Shown: one piece after another, positions 45,976-59,542 of the stretch | Position numbering within the stretch: position 1 is the first letter of the stretch | How the letters are laid out: every line of letters begins with the position of its first letter | NCBI GenBank assembly: GCA_030512335.1 | Contig: JAULSU010000007.1 | Location: 2,914,001 to 2,978,000, forward strand | DNA length: 64,000 nt | Direction: 5' to 3' | Origin: Immersiella caudata | Lineage: Eukaryota; Ascomycota; Sordariomycetes; Sordariales; Lasiosphaeriaceae | Translations under genes and position numbers: made by a program | The notes under the pieces: model-generated | What the model was told of the DNA's origin: nothing | Seen by the model: only the letters and a program-made list of their open reading frames with translations | Databases searched by the model: none

Positions 45976-47186
45976 CTTCCAACTTTGAAGAGGGGGTTGA
46001 TCGGCGCAGCGATGTTTGATTTGATTTGAGGTTCTTTGAGAAAAGATGAAGTTGATCTCACTGCTGCAACAGGCGCTCGGTCGTACAGCACAATGTACAA
46101 GATTGGAGTCTTCTTGCGGTGCCACAATTTTAGAAAGTCATCTTGACACCAGTTCTTATGAACCAACTATCGAGTCGCGGCTGCGACTGCATCCCAAAGC
46201 GCACACCGGGAAAACCATGGCCCCCTCTGCATTCTCCCAGATGCGCGGTATTGGTGATATTCGCGGCTAAATATCTCCACCCAAACAGACGTGGGAAGCG
46301 AGCAACCATCATGATAATACCCCGGTCCCGAGAAAACTCCTACTGTGTATTTCTAGAGGATCATTGGCCTTGTTGGGAAGTTTGATAATCTAAGCTGCGG
46401 TGCATCAGGGGCTGTGCTGGAATTCGAAGGAAGCGATTGCGACTTTGTTATCAAGAATGCTTGATCACGATGAGAATTGGATGCACTGAAAGTGAAATGA
46501 TTCCCACGTGAGGGATTTTATTGGGGTTCCTTTTGATGATCATTTGGATGCTAGGTAGGTAGAGACACACAAAGCAACCTGAAGATCAACAATAGCGATT
46601 GTCCATCATTCTCCTCTCCCTTTGACCCCCTAACATTACTGGCAAGCAGCCTTCATTTCAACTTGCAATCTTAAATGAGACCGCCCCATTCACAAACTCA
46701 GTCACTGCTCCAGCATGTGCAGCTCCAGCCCCTAAATATCGCCTCAATATGTGGAATGTTGTGGCGCAAAGTTTTTTTTTTAAATTTTTTTTAAAGTTTT
46801 TTTTTTTGCCACCCCCCTGAATACCATCGCGCATGGTATGGCCTGGTAGAGAGAGTTACATCCTGGAAGGTATTGAGACATGTCTAATTGAGCTGGTTGC
46901 TGTTTATTTTCAGCTTCAGGGTACAACGTTTGACGTTGTGTCACGAACCAGAGACGTAGTGACTCGGATGCTTCGGCGGCCTGGTTATCCTAACGGGAAG
47001 AAACAGGGATACGGCCTCTGCACAAGGGTTGCGTCTTCAATGTAGGCACACATGGACAGCTGGGATAGCAATAATCTCAATATCCAAGCCACCAAGGGTA
47101 TCAGTACTAGATGCAATGATGTCTGCGCAGCTGACCTGACACGGTATATACAAGCAACAGATCTATCCACCTTCCCCCAAAGCTTC
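45976..47186. other. intergenic region with A/T homopolymer block
   Basis: About 1.2 kb without a supported gene. Includes an AT-only block of T and A runs at about 46770-46807. Confidence 0.5.
46770..46807. repeat. poly-T/A low-complexity block
   Basis: Three T runs of 8-11 bases broken by AAA, next to a short C run. Simple low-complexity DNA; no further role is evident. Confidence 0.8.
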
Positions 47187-48892
47187 TTACGCAAGGAAAA
47201 GAGCAGCCCATCCCAGCGTTACAGCCATCAACAACCCAGTAGCCGCACCCTTAGCGCTCGCAGCACCAATCTTTCCTTGCGCGACCGTTGTGGTGGGGCA
47301 GAACTCGGTGTCCTTGAGCATGTCAGCATGGACGTAAACGCGCGGCTCGCCATCAAACTGGTAGGACGTAAAGGAGCCGGCGGCATCAGCAGTTGTGGTG
47401 GTGCAGCCGAGGACCTCGATGACAGGGTCGTTGGCCTGGAAACCGCCAACGACGATCTTAAAGTTGTCGCCCTGGCTGCTCTTGTTGGTGATGCAGCTGA
47501 CGATCTGGCTGCCTTGGGGGCCCTTGCGGAGGCAGTAGTGGTTCATGTTGACGACGACGGTCTCCGAGGGCCATTCTGTGTACTCAGGGGACAGCTTCTG
47601 GGCGTGACGGCGCAGCTTGTTGAGGGTGGAGGTGAGAACGTAGAGCGGGTGGGTCTTATCGTAGCCACTTTGCCACAGGGGCTCGCGGTTGAAGGGGGTG
47701 CCATTGCCCTTGAAGTGCTGTTCTTGGCCCTGGTATACTGGAGGGGGTCAATCGTTGGGTAGAGGCACGGACGAACGGGAACTTACCAGTGGGAATGCCG
47801 TCAGCCAGGAGGACATATGCCATGGCGTTCATGGCCAGCGCAAGGTCGTCGCTGGCGCTCGCGAAGCGGGGCATGTCGTGGTTCTCGACAAAGGGACCGA
47901 GAGCAAAGACATCGTTGCACCCGGTCTTCGCCTTGTTGCGGACGTCGTCGAGATCCTCGAAGGTGCCCTCGTAGCGGAAGGACTTGGTCAAGGGGTAATA
48001 CTCGAGATAGTTGGGCATGCCCTGGAGCAGGTTCAGGGTCTGGTAACGGCACAGATCATTGATCTCGCCAGTCAAAACCTCGCCGATGGAGAACACACCG
48101 GCAGCTTCAGCGAACGCGGGGAGAAATTCGTCGTTGACGTGCTTTGCGGCGTCAATACGGAGACCATCGATCGAGTAGTTTGACACGAGCCCCTTTACCC
48201 AGCTGTTGAGCTCGTTGGCGACCGCGGGCTGGGCAGTGTCCAAATCGGCAAGGGCGACGCCATAGGGGTACAGCCAGCAGTTCTGGTAGTCGGTGGTGTT
48301 TTCCCAGTCCGTGACGTTGCAGTACGGGTGGAAGTACTTCTTGTCGTTGAAGGGGTTGAACTTGGAGTAGTCGACCTTGGGTGGAATGACATTGTCGAAG
48401 GCTTGCGCCATGTTGTTGACGACAACGTCTACCATGAGAAAGATGTCGCGCTTGTGGAGCTCCGCGACCAGCTTTCTGAAGTCCTCCTCGGTGCCGAACT
48501 TGTCGTTGAGGGCATAGTTATCGAGAGACCAGTAGCCATGGTACGGGTCACCGACGGCGGTGTGTTCCTCGATGTTCTTTACAATGGGGCTGATCTGGAT
48601 AGCAGTGAAGCTCAAGTCTGAGCGGCATGTTGGCGGCTTGTTCGCTTGTCACGTCATGGCTGGGAGATGACTTACCCTCAATATAGTCGAGCTTGTTCAG
48701 AAGGCCAGCCCAGGTGCCGCCGCAGGTGAGATGCGCCGCGCATTCGTGGTCTGTGGATCCATCTGTGAGGGCATATCGGTCAATCATGACCTGGTAGATG
48801 GACCTGTCCTTCCATTCTGTGAGGTTGGCGGCACTGGCTAGGCCAGAGAAGGCCAGCACTGCGGCGGCGGCGCTCACGAGCGAGGCTCGCAT
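47187..48892 (-). CDS. GH13 alpha-amylase with GPI-anchor-type C-terminus (AmyD-like)
   Basis: Alpha-amylase-type enzyme of 532 aa predicted to sit on the cell surface. Minus-strand exons are 48892-48676, 48617-47787 and 47737-47187. The signal peptide is about residues 1-21 (MRASLVSAAAAVLAFSGLASA). The barrel shows SIYQVMIDRYALTDGS, FTAIQISPIVKNI, HGYWSLDNYALN, nucleophile Asp in SIDGLRIDAAKHV, acid/base Glu in VFSIGEVLTGE, and third Asp in FVENHDMPRF. A domain-C part follows (VVVNMNHYCLRKG). The C-terminus is small residues then a hydrophobic stretch to the very end (GAASAKGAATGLLMAVTLGW and more), a GPI-addition signal. The alpha-1,3-glucan synthase lies divergently 2.4 kb away, as amyD does beside agsB in Aspergillus, where AmyD reduces wall alpha-glucan. 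Role by analogy: trimming alpha-glucan. Confidence 0.93.
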
Positions 48893-50827
48893 GTTGAACC
48901 GGAGCTGATAAGAGCTGCCTGGCGGTAGGGTGCTGTATGTTCGATGACGTCCTCAGCCGGTGTTTCACGAGGGCTGAAGCTCGACGAAAATGGGCGTCGA
49001 GCGCGATGGCGGTATCCTATCTATTTCGGTAGCGAGCGACTCGGGTCAGGTATTCCCCTTCCAACTTCTCCTCTCCTCTATTCCATCAAACGAGCGACGA
49101 AGAAACGGTGTAAAAAAAGAACGCATGAGATATCTAAAGGAACATTGGAAGCCAGGTGCAGGAAGGAACGAGGCCGAGCAGCCAGCAATTATGGGGCCAG
49201 GAGACTCGGGGCGCAGAATCAGCGGGCCAAGCACACGCGAACACAGTCATTCTTGTGACTGCGTTACCCTGAGGTATCCCGAGATGGTGGTGGAGACAGC
49301 GTCCAAGGCGTGAGAGAGAGAATCGCCAGATCGGGTCAGGGAGCCGGGAACTGGGAACGTCGACGAACGGGCGAAAGGGGGCGTTTGTTTGTGCCAGGTT
49401 CCGCGCACCGTTCTGGAAACGGCGCTTGCAAGCGCTAGCATCCAGCGCACCTACCCGCCAAACGGTCGGCTCTAGGCTACCTAGCTCGCCATTGGGCGGG
49501 GAGACGTCATTTTGTCTGAAATTTCTGCTCCAGCGAAATCTCCAGGTTTGCAGCGCTGCGAGATACGACACGTCCGACTGCAACAGCGGAGCGACAAAGC
49601 GCCAGAATCATGACTCTCCTCTCCTCATACCCGTGGACGCGACCGCCGGAAGTTGCGCTAGGGCGCCTCTCCAGCTGGCACAGGCCGTGAAGGCTCCGGC
49701 GCCCCAGGTCTCCATCTGTGGCGAGTTCTGCCTCGCTCGCTGTGGACTGCATCGTTCGCGGGGCGTTTCAGGGGTTTGGCAGGGCGAAGGCACAGTGATA
49801 TTTTTGCCTAGCGGGGTTCTCCTAGCAAGTGCTCCAGAGTTCTCCATCGCGACACGGCCATGGTGGAATCATCCAGAGCAAGAGTGGACACGGAGAAGGA
49901 CGGTCGTTGCAGCGCTTGCCAAGCCAAAGCAAGCGGCACCCCTGGCTTTGGTCTCCCTTCGCGGAATACAATCCAAAAATGCAACGGTTGGCCTCTGGCG
50001 CCGTTTGGGTGAGTGTGATCGTCCAGTACCAATGGAACGCTGCTGATGGAAGAAGGCCCACAGTAGACCGAGAGAACATCGGCGAACACGGCGCCTTCAT
50101 GCGAGTGATGTTACTTCACTGGCCGTCCAGATTGGATGGAAAACGTGCATCAATGCTCGGCGCCAGCAGTGTTGGATCTCTCGGCACTTACGTACCCTGG
50201 CCATCTCAATCGATCCTGCTGCCGCTGTGTGTCACAACGTTCCGAGCTTGACGGCGCTGCCGACGCTTGGGATTACCAGCAGCCGCATGCCAACCGAATC
50301 CTTTTGATCCTCCCTCTCTCGGCCTCATGAACCGTGAACACGAGGTCTGTATATTTTGAGAACTGGATGCAATCGTTTGCCGGGTGTCCACCACTGATTG
50401 CGAGGTCGATCAGCAGTCTGGTCGGGCAAACCGGGCGGACATGTTTCGCTTGTCTCGTATCCGGTGGCGATGATATCCACATTCATTGTCAGTATGGCCG
50501 GGACAACCTAGCGGCGCCAGAGACGGGCGGCCCTTGCCGAGGGTCCGCCAGCTTCCGACGAGAGGGAGCTCTCGGCCAGGTTTTGAGCGTTTCGACAGCC
50601 ATCGGCAGTGCTGATTGGCATTGGGTTCGGGCGTCTGGGAAGCCCTGACAGAGCAGAGCACGCGTGGAGACAGCTGGCCTTGCCTTCATGATGTTGAATG
50701 GGCTCGAGGTTCGCGCAAGATGTCTTCGACCTCAAGGGGGCGAGCTCGTCCGACGCGGCGCGGTGCTCAAAGTACCCTGCGCCTCGTTTCGTTGGAGCCT
50801 CGTTTTGAGCTATACAGGGGGGTTTTT

Positions 50828-50858
<31 letters not shown>

Positions 50859-51323
50859 ACAAAATTCTCCTCATACAACACAACATCGGGGGGCTGGCGT
50901 GTGGACTCGGGCGGTGGGCCAACTCACAAGGTGGACCGGCTCACAGAGCACCCCTGCCCCTTGCGCTCACCAAACATATGGGGTTATGGACGGAAGCCGA
51001 GTGGTGATTATGAACATCAACCGCGAGCCCACTCTGTCCCGGGCTGGAAAAAGCCCCTTCTGCAGTGGGACGTGTGGTGGAACTCCTGGCTGATGCGAGA
51101 TGTTTCGTGGGGCAGCTGGTCGTGGCCGTAGTTGAGCTCAGTGACCAGGTCCAGGCCGTGTCTTCCTCCATCAACCCCAACTATCACGTTCCTTTTGACG
51201 ACGTCTGCCGTGGCCTGCCTGGAGAGTTTGGGTCCGGTTTCTGTCTTTCGCTTGCCGTGTACTGTTGTTGCCTTTCGTTTTCGATACCTTCTGTCGCTCC
51301 CCATGCGGTGGTGAGCGACGGTG
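48893..51323. other. 2.4-kb divergent region, amylase / alpha-glucan synthase
   Basis: Shared upstream region of two functionally linked genes. No supported gene lies within. A long T run occupies 50835-50859. The region is a good candidate for joint regulation, but I could not identify a specific operator. Confidence 0.55.
50835..50859. repeat. 25-nt poly(T) run
   Basis: An uninterrupted T run preceded by TTTTTTTTAAAA, in the promoter region of the alpha-glucan synthase. Long T/A tracts often exclude nucleosomes in fungal promoters; that is general knowledge, not shown here. Confidence 0.8.
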
Positions 51324-54300
51324 ATGATGACTCGCCTTGCGTTGCTTTCGACCCAACTTCTCCTCACACTCTTTACAGCTACCAGCACGGTTCAAGGTCT
51401 CCGGTATGACGCCGGAGAGGCCGACTGGAATCTCAACACCAACAGAACAGCTACATCCTCACTCGACTATTGGGGAGAGCGACCAAAGGACCATGAGTAC
51501 AAGAAGTCGCCGACGAACTGGAGATTTCCCTTTTACACGTTGTTCTTGGATCGATGGGTCAATGGGGACCCAACCAACGACAATGCCAATGGCACAATCT
51601 ACGAGACCGACATGATGAGCACCCAGCTCCGGTTTGGCGGCGATCTAGCAGGCTTGATCGACTCGCTTGATTACATTGCTGGCATGGGTATCAAGGGCAT
51701 CTACATTGCCGGCTCGCCCTTCATTAACCTGCCATCCGGCGCCGACTCCTATTCCGTGGGTTTCTCCATGCCGAAGTGCGGTAAGAGTTCGCTGACAAGT
51801 CCTCCAGCCCATCGATTTGACTCTGCTCGACAAGCACTATGGCACGCTCAAGATGTGGCAACAGGCTGTCGACGCGATTCACGACAAAGGGATGTGGGTG
51901 ATCTTGGACAACACGATGGCGACGTAAGCACCACTGAGCCCCGCCCTGCGCGCACTGTCTAACTTCAACAGGATGAGCGACCTGATCGGGTTCGAAGGTT
52001 ATCTCAACGACAGTACGCCCTTTCGAGAGGAGGAGCACGAAGTCCTCTGGAAATCCTCGCGAGTGTACCCTGACTTCACCATTGGCAATACCTACAACGA
52101 GAGCTGCGAGTTTCCCGAGTTCTGGTTCGAGGACGGCACGACCATTGTTCCGCCCCTGAAGGGTTGTTACGACAGCGACTTTGATCAGTTCGGCGACATC
52201 GAAGCCTTTGGTGTGTACCCGGATTGGAAGCGCCAGCTTTCCAAGTTCGCCTCGGTGCAGGATCGTTTGCGCGAGTGGTATCCGCCAGTGGCTGCTCGTC
52301 TCGAGCACTTCTCTTGCATGGCCATGGCGAGCTTGGATATTGACGGCTACCGCATCGACAAGGCTGTTCAGGTCACAGTGGACGCCCAAGCGCAATGGAG
52401 CACCGCAATGCGCAGGTGCGCGAAGAGATATGGGAAGGATAACTTTATGGTCGTTGGCGAAATCACCAGCGGCAATACGCTCGGTTCCATCTACCTCGGA
52501 CGTGGTCGACGACCCGAGCAGGCCGAAAAGCTCGACATGGTCACGGCCATGAGCCTGAAACCCAAAGTCTCGGATTCGGGGGAGTACTTTGTTCGCGAGG
52601 AGGGAGTGAGCGCTCTTGATGCGGGCGCCTTCCACTATTCGATTTACCGCTACATGACCCGCTTCCTCGGAATGAGCGGCAATCTCGAGGCCGGCTTCGA
52701 CCTTCCAACTAACTGGGTAGAGACGTGGCACCATATGGTCTTGACCAACGATTTCTACAATGCCAACACTGGAGAGTTCGACCCACGCCACCTACTCGGG
52801 GCTTCCAACCAGGATGTTTTCCGCTGGCCCACCATCGAGCTCGGCATCGAACGCAACCTCCTCGCCTACTTCATCGTCTCCATTCTCCTTCCCGGCGCCC
52901 CCCTGATGTGGTACGGAGAGGAGCAGGCCCTGTACCTTTTAGACGGAACAGCCCAGAACTACGTCTACGGTCGCCAGGCGTTTGCTCCGTCGCCTGCATG
53001 GAAAACCCATGGCTGCTTCGGTCTCGACATCGACATGTACCCAGGCTTGCCGATCGCGAAGGGTCGAGAGGGCTGCAAGGACGACGCCGCAGGTTGGGAC
53101 CACCGTGACCCGTCGGCGCCGGTGAGGAACATCTTCAAGCACATGTTCAAGATCCGAGACAGGGTGCCAGTGCTCGAACACGGTTGGATGCTGAAGCAAT
53201 TGGCAAACCAGACCGAGTTTGAGCTCTTGCCGGGCAGCGGGCGGCCTACCGAGTTCGGCATCTGGAGTGTCTCGCGCGGCTTGTTCAAGGAGGTCCAGAA
53301 GGACGAGGAAGAGACCGAGGTTTGGTTGGTATACCACAATCGCAAAACCCGCACGACCTACAACTTGGACTGCAGCAACCCCAAGACCGCGTTCATTTCC
53401 CCGTTCGACGACGACACCGAGGTCCGCAATCTGTTTAGCGAGGATGCTCCCATCTCTCTGGAGACCTCGGCAGTGCCGAATGAGTTCACTACTACGGGAA
53501 AGCGCGCCGGTTGCCTCAGCAGCATTACCCTTGACCCCTTTGAGTTCCGAGCCTACGTCCCCGCGGATCTTTGGGTGGAGCGGTCACCCATGATCACTGG
53601 CTTCAGCCCCGGGCACGACCGTCCTGTCGACTCGACGGATGCCAATGGCAGGATACCAATTACCATCGAATTCAACCTCGAGATGGACTGCAAGTCCGTT
53701 ACAGACGCCTTTTCCGCCGTTGTCATTGCTGATAATACCGAGAATACGAGCCTGGCTTTCGAAAATCCAAGATGTGAGCCTATCGTGGGCGAGAAGCCGC
53801 CCTGGACCGGCGCAATCGCGTCGACATGGCAGTTCAAGACTACCCTTCTCAACGTCAAGGACGGCATTGTCAAGCTGACGGTCGACCAGCCAAAGATGGC
53901 CAACAGGAATGAGACCACGGGCGCAACCGACCATTTCCTCGTGCGGTTCGGCGAGCCAACCAACCCCATCGTCTTCCCCCATCTCGCCAACTACTCCCGC
54001 TCCCTTCTCTCGATTGAAGGGGGATCGCTCTACGTCAACCACGCGGCCCCAGGCGCCACCATGTGGCGGTACAGCACGGATTGGGGTTCCCAATGGAGCG
54101 ATTGGATCAACTATACGGCCACCGCAACCAAGGCCAGGGTGACCGAGTTCCCGTGGACGGGAACCGATCTCCAGGCTTGGGAAGGAAAGCATCTGCAAGT
54201 CCAATACTTCAGCAAGCCTCTTGGGTCATCGGCCTTCATTCAACACTCGGACAGCAACGACGTCACATTCCAGAGGCAGTTTCCCCATGTCAACATCCAT

Positions 54301-57300
54301 GGCCCCTTTAACAAGTGGGGTTACGATGCCGGTTTGCCCGGATCCATGGACCTTGTCTTCCACCACACCTGGAATCTGCACTACATGCACGAGTGGCCAT
54401 CCAACTTCCAGCTCAACGTTTGGGGAATCAACCCCGACAACCAGCCTGACGTTGGCGCCATTTTCGGCGACATCGACAATGACGGGATTGTGGATCGCCT
54501 CCCACCCAGCAGTTTGGCCCAGAACGTCATCAACATCACCGAGCCCCCACCAATGCCGGCGTTGGCTTACAAGCTCGTCTACAACGATGCCACCTGGCGG
54601 TTTGAGTACATCCCCACTGGCCACATTGGTCTCCAGGTGGTCGTCTTTGTCCTCTGCGCTGTCATGCCCGGTCTGCTTGCCGGACTGGCCCTTTGGGTCT
54701 ACATGGGTAGCTTCTATCAGGTCAAGGTCAACCAGTCTGGCTTCGCTACCGCCAAGACCTGGTTTCCCGCAGTCTTTGGAAAGCTTGACTTGAAGAAGGG
54801 CGCCGAGAAGAGCCACGAAATGACACCGATCTCCACTCCACCACCACAAAGTGCTGCTCTTGGCCCTGTCGGAAGCAAGGGAGGTCGGAGAACTGTCCTG
54901 ATCGCAACTATGGAGTACAACATCGACGACTTCGGCATCAAGATCAAGATTGGTGGCCTTGGTGTCATGGCCCAGCTCATGGCGTCGGCTCTCCCTCACC
55001 TCGACCTGGTCTGGGTTGTGCCGGTTGTTGGTGATGTCGATTATCCCTTTGACCGCATGGAAGCTGCCGACCCGATGTTTGTCGACGTGATGGGGCTGCC
55101 CTACGAGATCGAGACGTATTATCACGTCGTCAAGAACATCACATATGTCATCCTGGACGCCCCCATCTTCCGTAAACAGACCAAAGCGAATCCCTACATC
55201 GCCCGCATGGACGATATCGAGAGTGCCATTCTCTACGCCGCTTGGAACAGCTGTATCGCCGAAGCTGTTCGCCGTTTCCCCGTCGATGTCTATCACATCA
55301 ACGACTACCACGGTGCTGCGGCCCCGCTCTACCTCCTGCCTCAGACCATCCCCTGCTGCTTGTCACTGCACAACGCAGAGTTCCAGGGCATGTGGCCTAT
55401 GCGCACGCCCGAGGAGCAGAAGGAGGTTTGTGGCGTCTTCAACCTGCCTCCGGAAGTTGTCAAGGATTACGTGCAGTACGGTTCCGTCTTCAACTTGCTA
55501 CATGCCGGTGCAAGTTATCTCCGTCTTCACCAGCGTGGATTCGGAGCTGTGGGCGTGTCAAGGAAGTATGGCGACCGCTCCCTGGCCCGCTACCCGATTT
55601 TCTGGAGTTTGAAGAACATTGGCCAACTTCCCAACCCCGATCCCTCCGACACGGCCGAGTGGGACCCCAGCCAGGATGCCGCTTCCCAGGCCAAGAGTGT
55701 GGAGGTTGACCAGACCTTCGAAGAGAAACGCGCCGGTCTACGACAGCAGGCACAGGAGTGGGCTGGGCTTGAGGTCAGTCCCAACGCAGAGCTTTTCGTC
55801 TTTGTGGGCCGTTGGAGTTTGCAAAAGGGTGTGGACTTGATTGCAGACATCTTCCCCAGCATCCTGGAGAAGTACCCAACCACCCAACTCATCTGCGTTG
55901 GTCCTGTCATCGACCTCTACGGTCGATTCGCAGCCCTCAAGCTCGAGAAGCTGATGAAGAAGTACCCCAGACGCGTGTTCAGCAAGCCAGAGTTTACGCA
56001 ACTGCCCCCGTATATTTTCAGCGGTGCAGAGTTCGCCCTCATTCCGTCTCGTGATGAGCCCTTTGGCCTGGTGGCGGTGGAGTTCGGAAGAAAAGGGGCT
56101 CTCGGTGTGGGAGCCCGTGTGGGTGGACTTGGCCAGATGCCAGGATTCTGGTATACTGTCGAGTCCATGAGCCCGTCCCATTTGCTCCATCAGTTCAGGC
56201 AAGCTATTGTCTCGGCCTTGGAGTGCAGGTAAGTATCACCAAGTAATTCCCCAGAGCCCAACAAAGCGCTGACATTTGGCAGGACCCAGAAGAGAGCAGT
56301 GATGAGAGCGTGGAGCGCCAGGCAGCGATTCCCTGTCGCGCAATGGGTCAAGCAGCTTGATGAGCTCTACAGCCAATCGATTCGCGCCCACCACAAGGAA
56401 GCTAAGAAGACCAAACTTGAGGTTGTTCGCGCAGGCCTCATACAGACACGACCCTCCTCCCACAGCAGCCATGTCAGCTATCTCGAGAACGGGCCAGTCA
56501 CGGTTCTCAGCTTTGCAAGCGACACAGGGCATCCATCACCCGCCATGTCCCGTGCTGGCACGCCGACGCTGAGAGACCTCACCTCGCCGAACCTCCCTAC
56601 ACCTCTGACTCCCTGGGCCGGAGGTTCGAGGTCAAATTCCCCTCGAGCTTCGATTGCCAGCTCCATCGGCGGCTCGCATCTCTACTCCAACTCGGCAGCG
56701 AGGGAGAGCACTATGAGTGTTGACAGCTTTGCCATGCGCGCACAAAACGGCGGCATGGCATCTCCCGCCTTCCCGCACGAAGGTGGGCTCGTCTTGCCTC
56801 GCCCAGCCTTCACGCAGCACCGAAACAGCAGTTTGCTTAGTCTCCCGGATGTCGTGGGTGAGCGGCAAGACTTGAAGCTCCAACAAGTGGACCAGTTCTT
56901 CAACGACACGAATGGCGAGTACTACGCCGAGTTCGATGAGATGCTCGATGACCTCACCGCTTCCAACTCGGCCAATGACCTCTGCATCGAGACGTTCATC
57001 AAGAGGAGTGAGAAGGAGTGGTTTGCTCGGTACAGAGATGCGAAGCTTGGCCGCAACAGAGACTCGAGCCGTTTGAGGAGCGCTAATGACAGCCGCCCGG
57101 CCTCGAGGAACGGCGAAGGCCGCAATGAGTCTGTGGCGAGCCGTGGCCGCCAACGGCATCGTAGCATGACACCGAGCGGGCTGGTAGGGTCGGTGTTTGA
57201 GAGCGACGTCGGTGACGAGTTCTTATTGGGCGACGGCTACCAGGCGCCTACTGGTTTGAAGAAGTATGTCCCTCCTCCCATCTGTTGATATGTGACTAGT

Positions 57301-58682
57301 AACTAATCACCCCTTCGCAGGCTTCTATCCATCCGCCTCGGTGACTGGCCCGTCTACTCCTTTTTGCTCGCCTTCGGTCAGGTCATCTCGGTCAACTCTT
57401 ACCAAATTGTGCTTTTGGCTGGCGAGACCAACCAAACGCCAGAGAAGCTGTACATGGTCGCCGCAACATACATGGCTACCTCGATTCTTTGGTGGGGCAT
57501 GGAGCGGAGGTTCCAATCCGTCTATGCTCTCTCCGCCCCCTGGATCTTCTTCGGTCTGGCCTTCCTCTTCCTCGGCGTGGCCCCATTCTGCACCGACTGG
57601 CGTGTTGAGGACGCAATCACCAACGTGGCTACCTGCTTCTACGCAGCTGGTGCAAGCAGCGGTGCTTTGGCCTTTGCCTTGAACTTTGGTGACGAAGGTA
57701 AGCCAACCCAGTTTTCACGAGCGCCTTGTGGCAACATGGACTGACTTGCATCATAGGCGGCGCGCCGACCAAGCAATGGATTACCCGGGCCCTGACCGTC
57801 AGCGGTGTTGCCCAGGTCTACAGCCTTGCCCTGTGGTACTGGGGATCTCTGGTGGCGGACCAAGACACCACTGCAACCGTTTTCCTCGGCAACAGCAATA
57901 TCCCCCAAGCCATCGTCGTCTGTATCCCCATCGCGGTTCTCCTTTGGGCGATTGGCGCTGTCCTCTTCTTGGGGCTGCCGGATTTCTACCGTCAAGCCCC
58001 AGCCCAGATCCCCGGCTTTTACATTTCGCTCTATCGCCGCAAGATCGTGCCTTGGTTCTTCGTCATGATCATCATCCAGAACTACTGGCTCTCTGCGCCG
58101 TATGGCCGCAGCTGGCAGTTCCTCTTTGGCTCGCAGTTTATCCCTGGCTGGGGCGTTTTCCTCCTGGCCCTAGGTTTCTTTATTGGCTTGTGGTCCATCG
58201 TCCTCTACGCCTTCTCGTACTTCTCGGACGAGCACACATGGCTTCTTCCCATCTTCGCCATTGGTCTCTGCGCACCACGCTGGGCCCAAGAGTTCTGGGC
58301 CACGAGTGGACTCGGATGGTACCTCCCCTGGGGAGGAACTCCTGTCGGGCAAGCCATCCTCTCTCGCTGCCTGTGGCTGTATCTCGGCCTTCTCGACAAC
58401 ATCCAAGGTGTAGGACTGGGCATGATGCTGCTGGCCACCCTCACACGGCACCACGTCATGACGGTGCTCATCGGCGCCCAGGTGATCGGTTCGGCCTTCA
58501 CCATGTTGGCCAGGGCGACGAGTCCCAATGCGCTGTCGCCCAACACAACGTTCCCCGACTTCTCGCAGGGCGTCATGCCAGGTGTTGCAAGCCCTTGGTT
58601 CTGGTTGTGCCTGGGAATGCAGCTGATTATTCCCATCGGCTTCTTCAAGTTCTTCCGGAAGGAACAAGTTTCGAAGCCGTAA
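51324..58682 (+). CDS. ags1: alpha-1,3-glucan synthase
   Basis: Integral plasma-membrane enzyme that makes cell-wall alpha-1,3-glucan; 2362 aa, full length for the family. Exons: 51324-51755, 51808-51923, 51972-56228, 56283-57263, 57321-57697, 57757-58682; each junction keeps frame. Signal peptide at 1-22. The extracellular GH13-like domain (about 45-560) has LDIDGYRIDKAV, VVGEITSGN and NQDVFRWPT, proposed to act as transglycosylase. A linker leads to a membrane helix at about 1066-1095 (LQVVVFVLCAVMPGLLAGLA). The cytoplasmic GT5 synthase domain starts near 1155 with TVLIATMEYNI, has the sugar-nucleotide motif KIGGLG and the EPFGLV block. A Ser-rich regulatory stretch (about 1650-1925) precedes a C-terminal multi-helix region from about 1930 to the end, thought to export the polymer. 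Start chosen at the first ATG of the pair at 51324. Confidence 0.97.
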
Positions 58683-59542
58683 TGGAGGGGACGACGATAG
58701 GGGTGGCTAAAGTAATTTGTAAGGTATGATGTGATGCATAAGACCCTGGCGTATATTTGTGTATGTAAATCGGATGTTCTGTAATACCTGGGGCTTTGGA
58801 TATGCTTTGGGTTGGGTTGGGTTGGTGGGCATTTTGAGACGTTAATAGACTGCTTTTGCGCGTATACGATTTCCCTTGTGTACAGCTCATGTCCGCAACA
58901 CTATGGTACTGCGGTAAGAAGTGGCTATGCATTTGTTCAGATTCTTGTAATCATGAGGTCGACATGGGTGAGCTGATGGTGGAGGCTTCGTCTGAGGAAA
59001 TACGAGATCGACGTGCACTTTTGCACCCCTCATTTGTTTTGTCCTTCAACAGTTCCCGCTTAGAACTTTATATTGCAGGACTAAAGGGCGCGATCCTTTT
59101 GCGGAGCGGGGTCACAACTCACGGAGCATAGGCGAGGTGAACCGCAATCCTTCAAAGCAACGGTTAATCTGCACTGCAGCTGAAGGATCAAGGCAGCACT
59201 TGGCTTATACACCTATTTTACCTACCGGAACTCCTGGGCTCTCTAAAGCAGTGTAAGCTGTATATAGCTCTGGGGCTATGTTGACAGCGCGATATACGAT
59301 CTGCATCCTTGCATTTTAAAATGTATGCCCGCTTTGAGTGGAGGACACTTGAAGCCGATTGTGCAACGGAGAGAACGGAGGGAATACGATTTAGTTCGCA
59401 CCGGGAGGATCCAAAAGGAACTTATGTTGAAGGTGCGTTGTCGAGTATAAGAAGACCGCTGGCACCCCTCAAGCACCCCGACTCTCGACCAACCACTGTC
59501 CCATCTCATTGCTCATTGACAACTCTCAACCTCTCAGACAAA
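58683..59542. other. intergenic region
   Basis: 3' space of ags1 and promoter of the next gene; a TATAA lies at 59446-59450, about 95 bp before the next start codon. Nothing else is supported. Confidence 0.5.
59446..59450 (+). promoter_or_regulatory. TATA-like box of the 119-aa secreted protein gene
   Basis: TATAA about 95 bp upstream of the start codon at 59543; called by sequence and spacing only. Confidence 0.4.

Noticed and set aside
51724..52791. 355-codon minus-strand ORF
   Set aside because: Antisense to the amylase-like domain of the synthase; crosses its introns and lacks any motif.
54226..55311. 361-codon minus-strand ORF
   Set aside because: Antisense shadow of the alpha-1,3-glucan synthase coding sequence; no family resemblance.
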